DNA from: CBFGWV01 sp965652545
GTDB taxonomy: Bacteria > Pseudomonadota > Gammaproteobacteria > Competibacterales > Competibacteraceae
DNA: 8,834 bases
Reading direction: 5' to 3'
NCBI GenBank assembly: GCA_965652545.1
Contig: CBFGWV010000208.1
Span: 1 to 8,834, forward strand
How positions within the stretch are numbered: the stretch's first letter is position 1; every line of letters starts with the position of its first letter. The translations under genes were made by a program, and so were the position numbers. Positions 6,191 to 8,834 of this stretch are shown here, in pieces. The notes beneath the pieces were generated by a model. It had not been told where the DNA came from, ran no database searches, and saw nothing but the letters and a program-made list of their open reading frames with translations.

Positions 6191-7333
6191 ATGTGGGGTT
6201 TGCAGCGTATTGTCATCGCCCAGCATCAGCGGGGCATCGAATTGAAGGACGGCCGACTGGTGGCCATTCTCGGTCCCGGCGTGTACCACCGTTGGACGGG
6301 CAAGGACCGCGTGCGCGTGCTGGTGGAGGATATCAGCCAGCCCGAGGTGAACTTCCCGCATGCGGAGGTCTACCTGCGCGATTGCCCGCAGCACTTGGCC
6401 GGTCATGTGGATGAGGTGGTCATGGGCGCGACGGAAGTCGGCCTGGTGTACAAGGCCGATCGCCTGAGTGGTTTGCTGCGCCCCGGTACGCGCCAGCTGT
6501 ACTGGACCGGCTCGCTGCCGGTGCGGGTGGAGCGTATCGACGTGGTGGCGCAGCCGGCTTTGTCGCATGACTTGATTCGTCTGTTGCGGACGATCAACGG
6601 GGTCGCCCTGGCACGCGAGTTGGCGCAGGTGCTGGTGCAGCGTGAGATCGCCAGCCACGAGACCGGTGTGCTGGTCCGTGACGGTGAGGTGCAGTGCCTG
6701 TTGGCACCCGGCGTGCACGCGTACTGGTCGCTGGCCGGCTCGGTGAAGATCGACGTGCTGGACCTGCGCGCCCAGACGGTGGAGGTCAGTGGGCAGGAGA
6801 TTCTCACCAAGGACAAGGTGAGTCTGCGTGCCAACCTGTCGGCCGGCTACCGGATCACCGATCCGTTGCTGGCGCGCAGCAAGGTGAGCGACATCGAGCA
6901 GCATTTGTATCGGGCGTTGCAGTTCGCGCTGCGTCAGGCCATGGGTACCCGCACGCTGGATGAGTTGCTGGGTGCCAAGGACGAGCTCGATACGGTGGTG
7001 GCGCGGGAGGTCGTGGCCCGGGTGCAGGATGTGGGTATCGAAGTGCTGGGTGTGGGTGTGAAGGACATCATTCTGCCCGGTGAGATGCGCGAGATCCTGA
7101 ACCAGGTGGTGCAGGCGGAGAAGCAGGCGCTGGCCAATGTCATCCGTCGGCGTGAGGAGACGGCGGCGACCCGTAGCTTGCTGAACACCGCGAAGCTGAT
7201 GGAGACCAGCCCGACGTTGTTGCGCCTCAAGGAGTTGGAGGCGTTGGAGCGGGTGTCCGAGCGCATCGGCAGCCTGACGGTCGTGGGTGGCCTGGAGCAG
7301 GTGTTGCACCAGCTTCCGCGACTGGGTAGCTGA
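6191..7333 (+). CDS. Slipin-family SPFH/band-7 protein
   Basis: A 380-residue slipin, a scaffold-type protein of the stomatin/prohibitin superfamily. The frame is open upstream through the tRNA-like sequences, but ATG 6191 is chosen because AGAAGGAGA (6176-6184) sits just before it. Three similar modules (a short KDG/RDG turn, then LxPGvyxxW, then a charged strand ending near D) lie at about 15-48, 84-117 and 159-192. The third leads into the band-7 core (about 193-310; VSLRANLSAGYRITDP, ALRQAMGTRTLDELL, GIEVLGVGVKDIILPGEM). A helical tail rich in Gln, Glu and Arg (about 310-365) is predicted to drive oligomerisation. The N-terminus has only a weakly hydrophobic stretch and no clear transmembrane helix, so membrane association is uncertain. 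Slipins of this length occur next to rtcB and rsr in some bacteria (from memory); the upstream tRNA-like RNAs fit that theme. Confidence 0.9.
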   Translation: MWGLQRIVIAQHQRGIELKDGRLVAILGPGVYHRWTGKDRVRVLVEDISQPEVNFPHAEVYLRDCPQHLAGHVDEVVMGATEVGLVYKADRLSGLLRPGTRQLYWTGSLPVRVERIDVVAQPALSHDLIRLLRTINGVALARELAQVLVQREIASHETGVLVRDGEVQCLLAPGVHAYWSLAGSVKIDVLDLRAQTVEVSGQEILTKDKVSLRANLSAGYRITDPLLARSKVSDIEQHLYRALQFALRQAMGTRTLDELLGAKDELDTVVAREVVARVQDVGIEVLGVGVKDIILPGEMREILNQVVQAEKQALANVIRRREETAATRSLLNTAKLMETSPTLLRLKELEALERVSERIGSLTVVGGLEQVLHQLPRLGS

Positions 7334-7335
7334 CG

Positions 7336-7369
7336 GCCGCCCCGGTTTATACCGGGGCGGCTTTCTTTT
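7336..7369 (+). terminator. Rho-independent terminator of the slipin gene
   Basis: A perfect 11-bp GC-rich stem (7336-7346 with 7351-7361) has the loop TTAT and the tail TTTCTTTT. It begins two bases after the slipin TGA. The stem and the following GTCTCGCC recur at 8140-8176. Confidence 0.9.
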
Positions 7370-7426
7370 GTCTCGCCATGGGCACCTACATCCTGCTTCT
7401 CCCCCACCACACGAACGAACGCACCC

Positions 7427-7522
7427 GTAGGAGCGGTGCCCTCACCGCGATCGGCCCAGGTTGGCGCCGGCCCATGCAATGGGCTGAGGTTGCGGGAGCC
7501 CCGGACGCGTGGGCACCCATTT
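7427..7522. repeat. REP-like head block, copy A
   Basis: The block starts with GTAGGAGCGG, whose GCGGTG pairs with CACCGC over a CCCT loop. This resembles REP palindromes of pseudomonads and relatives. A second hairpin (GCCCAT-GCA-ATGGGC) follows, then GACGCGTGGGC and CATTT. The same order recurs at 8225-8321 with only scattered substitutions. It leads directly into palindromic element copy 3. Confidence 0.75.
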
Positions 7523-7525
7523 CAC

Positions 7526-7655
7526 GCCTTGCGAGTCGGGCAGGCCTCATGCCGACGCGCTGTGAACACGTCCGTGTGAGCTCGACGGCAGCATCCATGC
7601 TGCCGACGGTCTGCATGAGGCCTGCCCGACCCGCAAGGCTGGCTTCGGTGGCTTC
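7526..7655. repeat. Palindromic intergenic element, copy 3 (complete)
   Basis: Outer arms 7526-7552 and 7613-7639 are reverse complements over 27 bp with one mismatch. Their inner sequence differs completely from that of copy 2. The enclosed core is clearly homologous: CCGACGCGCTGT, then a small hairpin (ACACG 7566-7570 with CGTGT 7573-7577), then GCTCGACGG, then CGGCAGCA (7586-7593)/TGCTGCCG (7598-7605) over a TCCA loop, then ACGGTCTG. The 3' flank (GGTGGCTTCATG) is a diverged form of the tail in copies 1, 2 and 4. Confidence 0.85.
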
Positions 7656-7684
7656 ATGTGAGGCCCGTCAGTGAGAGCAGCGCG

Positions 7685-7719
7685 ACCCGGCTCGACTTGC
7701 CCGAGCCGGGTGCTATAAA
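7685..7719 (+). promoter_or_regulatory. 10-bp hairpin adjoining a TATAAA hexamer upstream of the zinc-ribbon gene
   Basis: ACCCGGCTCG (7685-7694) pairs perfectly with CGAGCCGGGT (7702-7711). TATAAA at 7714-7719 would be a good -10, but the hexamer 17 bp upstream (CTCGAC, 7691-7696) is a poor -35. No T-run follows the hairpin. It may be a weak or activated promoter, with the dyad as an operator, for the gene starting at 7747. Confidence 0.3.
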
Positions 7720-7746
7720 GGATCCTCATGCCACGGCTGTCAGCAA

Positions 7747-8052
7747 ATGGCTCTCATGAAAAGTGCCGGTACCCTATTACAGTACGCTTGCTTTAACTGC
7801 CGCAAGAGCTTCAAGCGTCCACAGTTCTCAGAGTCCCGCAATCGGTTCATGACTTCTGATCAGTTGCGTGGGCAAAGCGAAGACGCCCGAAAATTTGAAA
7901 AGGGTCGGTCGTATAAATGTCCGGATTGTGGTGGGATGGCCCATTTTATGGGGCAGGATTTCAAGGCGCCAAAGCGCTCGGATGCCAGGGCATGGCAGAA
8001 CGCTCAAGCCTTTATTGAGGCCGGTGAGGTGTTCTATCGCGGTACCGAATAA
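7747..8052 (+). CDS. Small zinc-ribbon protein of unknown function
   Basis: A 101-residue cytoplasmic protein. CFNC (Cys15, Cys18) and CPDC (Cys58, Cys61) should bind one zinc ion as a ribbon. Between them is a polar, charged linker of about 40 residues (SRNRFMTSDQLRGQSEDARKF). The tail GQDFKAPKRSDARAWQNAQAFIEAG resembles that of a family of uncharacterised proteobacterial zinc-ribbon proteins that I recall. ATG 7756 (residue 4) is an equally plausible start, since neither has a good Shine-Dalgarno site. The 40-residue spacing between the Cys pairs is longer than in simple ribbons. Base composition is visibly lower in GC than that of the transporter genes. It stands alone, followed by a terminator at 8140. 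Confidence 0.8.
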   Translation: MALMKSAGTLLQYACFNCRKSFKRPQFSESRNRFMTSDQLRGQSEDARKFEKGRSYKCPDCGGMAHFMGQDFKAPKRSDARAWQNAQAFIEAGEVFYRGTE

Positions 8053-8139
8053 TGCGTTTGGTACTCGGAAAAACAATGCTAACGCGGTGAACATTTGGGG
8101 CTGTGCCATTCATTTCATACAACGCAAAGGATCGAGCGT

Positions 8140-8168
8140 CCGCCCCGGTTAAGCCGGGGCGGCTTTTT
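8140..8168 (+). terminator. Rho-independent terminator after the zinc-ribbon gene
   Basis: A 9-bp stem (CCGCCCCGG 8140-8148 with CCGGGGCGG 8154-8162) with loop TTAAG is followed by CTTTTT. It is 87 bp after the stop. Stem, T-tail and the following GTCTCGCC match the slipin terminator closely. The gap 8053-8139 shows no gene. Confidence 0.85.
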
Positions 8169-8224
8169 GGTCTCGCCGTCGGGTGCCCACACCCCGCCCC
8201 CCCACGGACAGAACGAATGCATTT

Positions 8225-8357
8225 GTAGGAGTGGTGCCCTCACCGCGATCGGCCCAGGCTGGCGCTGGCCTATGCGATGGGCTGACAGCTGCGGGAGCCT
8301 CAGACGCGTGGGCGCTCATTTCCCGACTCGCATGGCTGGTTGTGGTGGCTGATCGAG
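8225..8357. repeat. REP-like head block copy B, joined to a tail without the palindromic core
   Basis: 8225-8321 matches the head block at 7427-7522. At CATTT (8317-8321) it continues with CCCGACTCGCATGGCTGG, which corresponds to the outer right arm of copy 3 (7625-7642), and then GGTGGCTGATCGAG, which matches the tail of copy 1. Relative to copy 3, about 102 bp (7523-7624: left arm, core and inner right arm) are missing. Confidence 0.7.
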
Positions 8358-8516
8358 TGTGTCCTGAGTCTTGTGAGTGTGAAGACTTTCAGCGGCAGTC
8401 CGCTTAAGCACCCAAATACGAATCAGATCGGCGGGGCTCAGGCCTAAGGGCAAGGACGTCGGTTAGAAGCTATGAACCGCCCACACCTTTGGCGGCATCT
8501 ATAAAATTCCAACGAC
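8358..8516. other. Intergenic stretch at the 3' end of the minus-strand gene
   Basis: No gene is supported here. A short hairpin (CCGCC/GGCGG, about 8478-8496) lies downstream of the minus-strand stop but lacks a T-run, so it is at best a weak terminator. Confidence 0.4.
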
Positions 8517-8834
8517 CTACTTGCCGGGCGTTCCATGCTCTGACAAGAACGTTGAGATGCTATCTGACTCACGATGACTATCGATTAGCCATTCAACTTG
8601 CCATTCCGTAACGCGCTCCTCTTTCATCCACTCGAACACCCCAGGACTCGGCTCGTCGATGAATTCGATTTGGCGGACTAGAGCGAGAGGCGGCTCCGCG
8701 CCGAGTGTTGCTTTAGAGAATTTTAGCGCTGGCTCGTATTGAGCGAAGGCGGCGAAGTAATCACTTTCGCCAGCGAGGGGTTCGGCTCCGTTCTCAGGAT
8801 GCAGCCAGACGCGGTACTCAAGAACTTCATCGTA
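8517..8834 (-). CDS. 3' part of a hypothetical gene (5' end beyond the window)
   Basis: Read from the right edge on the minus strand, 105 codons are open to TAG at 8517-8519. The start is outside the window. Visible segments include YDEVLEYRVWLHPENG, a YEPALKFSKATLGAEPPLAL stretch, IEFIDEPSPGVFEWMKEERV and TEWQVEWL. This pattern (a strand with VxxHPE, then a helix ALxFS, then IDEPxPGV, then ERxTEWxVEWL) resembles a family of small bacterial proteins that I recall being annotated, probably wrongly, as GCN5-type acetyltransferases. No acetyl-CoA binding motif is seen here. The protein is acidic with no membrane segment. It converges on the zinc-ribbon gene. Confidence 0.72.
   Translation of the reverse strand, partial: YDEVLEYRVWLHPENGAEPLAGESDYFAAFAQYEPALKFSKATLGAEPPLALVRQIEFIDEPSPGVFEWMKEERVTEWQVEWLIDSHRESDSISTFLSEHGTPGK

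Noticed and set aside
7386..7729. Several short frames on both strands between slipin and the zinc-ribbon gene
   Set aside because: They cover the REP-like block and the palindromic element, whose hairpins explain the sequence.
8420..8516. Possible integron attC site (GTTAGAA and GCCTAA motifs) next to the minus-strand gene
   Set aside because: GTTAGAA does not fit GTTRRRY, and no properly spaced second core with an imperfect stem could be found.

Overview
The window is GC-rich chromosomal DNA, probably from a gammaproteobacterium of the Pseudomonas/Halomonas type. That placement rests on codon use, Shine-Dalgarno sites, dense intergenic palindromes and REP-like sequences, and is an inference, not an identification. 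Most genes are on the + strand.

Region 1 (1-5105) is a complete ABC importer operon of the peptide/nickel/opine class: a secreted solute-binding protein, two inner-membrane permeases, and one ATPase polypeptide carrying two nucleotide-binding domains. Each junction is an ATGA stop/start overlap, so the four genes should be translated as one coupled unit. A good sigma-70 promoter precedes the operon, and its -10 overlaps an AT-rich imperfect dyad whose left half looks like a Zur half-site. Metal or metallophore uptake is therefore a reasonable but unproven guess. Related palindromic repeats flank the operon in the same orientation (1-112 and 4964-5105).

Region 2 (5106-7370) is the most unusual part. 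A strong promoter (5219-5246) drives a roughly 210-nt unit with a 31-codon ORF and a rho-independent terminator with competing helices. Next come two adjacent tRNA-shaped sequences (5688-5758 and 5762-5835). Both lack an encoded CCA; the first has a 5-nt anticodon loop and the second has a UUG anticodon. A hairpin-rich leader with sigma-54-like motifs follows, then a 380-residue slipin (SPFH/band-7) gene ending in its own terminator. Slipins and tRNA-like RNAs (YrlA) are both known from bacterial RNA-repair neighbourhoods (RtcR, RtcB, RtcA, Rsr), so this may be a small RNA-repair or RNA-stress module. No rtc or rsr gene lies in the window.

Region 3 (7371-8834) holds a lower-GC small zinc-ribbon gene bracketed by two terminator/REP-like blocks, and at the right edge the 3' part of a minus-strand gene of unknown function. 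The first block contains a full copy of the palindromic element. The second looks like the same block with about 100 bp of palindrome missing. Across copies the element keeps a core of about 60 nt while its long outer arms change sequence but stay complementary, which points to selection or a mechanism acting on the folded structure.
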